The notes beneath the pieces are model-generated. The model searched no databases, had not been told where the DNA came from, and saw only the letters and a list, made by a program, of their open reading frames with translations. Of a DNA stretch of 7,287 bases, positions 7,242 through 7,287 are shown one piece after another. Source of the DNA: an uncultured Ignavibacteriota bacterium. GTDB taxonomy: Bacteria > Bacteroidota > Ignavibacteria > Tepidaquicellales > Tepidaquicellaceae. The number at the start of each line of letters is the position of its first letter. Within the stretch, counting starts at the first letter, position 1. Where the stretch lies: contig CALKAJ010000342.1 in assembly GCA_937983305.1 (NCBI GenBank), positions 1 through 7,287 of the forward strand, read 5' to 3'. Both the position numbers and the translations under genes were made by a program.

Positions 7242-7287
7242 AGATCGGAAGAGCACACGTCTGAACTCCAGTCACGAATCACCATCT
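7242..7287 (+). other. Illumina TruSeq adapter and index read-through (assembly artefact)
   Basis: Bases 7242-7275 match the 34-base Illumina TruSeq read-1 3' adapter, beginning AGATCGGAAGAGC and ending CTCCAGTCAC. They are followed by an eight-base index, GAATCACC (7276-7283), and ATCT (7284-7287), the start of the constant P7 sequence. In the MFS frame it translates as DRKSTRLNSSH, a known contamination peptide in databases. On the minus strand a GTG inside the adapter gives a false ORF start near 7256. This is sequencing construct, not genomic DNA, and real sequence stops at about 7241. Confidence 0.98.

Noticed and set aside
6948..7256. Minus-strand 102-codon frame at the contig end
   Set aside because: Its start codon lies in the adapter and the rest is antisense to the well-supported MFS gene.

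Overview
The window looks like the end of a metagenomic or draft-genome contig from an AT-rich bacterium of the Bacteroidota/Ignavibacteriota (FCB) type. This placement is an inference. It rests on a TTTG-N21-TAnnTTTG promoter, the absence of clear Shine-Dalgarno sequences before any start, and the gene content (PAS/PocR sensor, stand-alone CheR, baeRF-type protein). No rRNA, tRNA, CRISPR array or insertion sequence was seen.

Layout: four genes lie on the minus strand, read from right to left. First is a 359-aa baeRF-family protein (6029-4950), related to the archaeo-eukaryotic peptide-release-factor fold. After a 380-bp gap comes a 937-aa multi-PAS/PocR sensor protein with no visible output domain (4569-1756). 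A CheR-type methyltransferase follows 25 bp later (1730-909). It overlaps by ATGA the start of a membrane sensor with a four-helix-bundle, HAMP and the beginning of a GAF domain (912 to beyond base 1). The last three form a tight operon. On the plus strand, diverging from the baeRF gene across a 388-bp intergenic region, is an EntS/MFS_3-like major facilitator exporter (from 6418). It is cut off because bases 7242-7287 are Illumina TruSeq adapter plus index, not genome.

How the genes may work together (inference): the operon resembles a non-flagellar chemosensory or two-component module. A soluble multi-PAS/PocR input protein, a CheR that could methylate a receptor, and a membrane sensor with an MCP-like extracytoplasmic domain would pass a small-molecule or redox signal to a kinase output lying off the left end. 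The two large intergenic regions carry the same diverged element of about 110-145 bp, including a perfect 25-bp block, in the same orientation. They may therefore share a regulator or promoter linking the baeRF gene, the sensor operon and the MFS gene.

Main points for a second look: the duplicated intergenic element, the sensor without a transmitter domain and its cysteine cluster, the atypical CheR, and the adapter contamination, which creates a false protein C-terminus.
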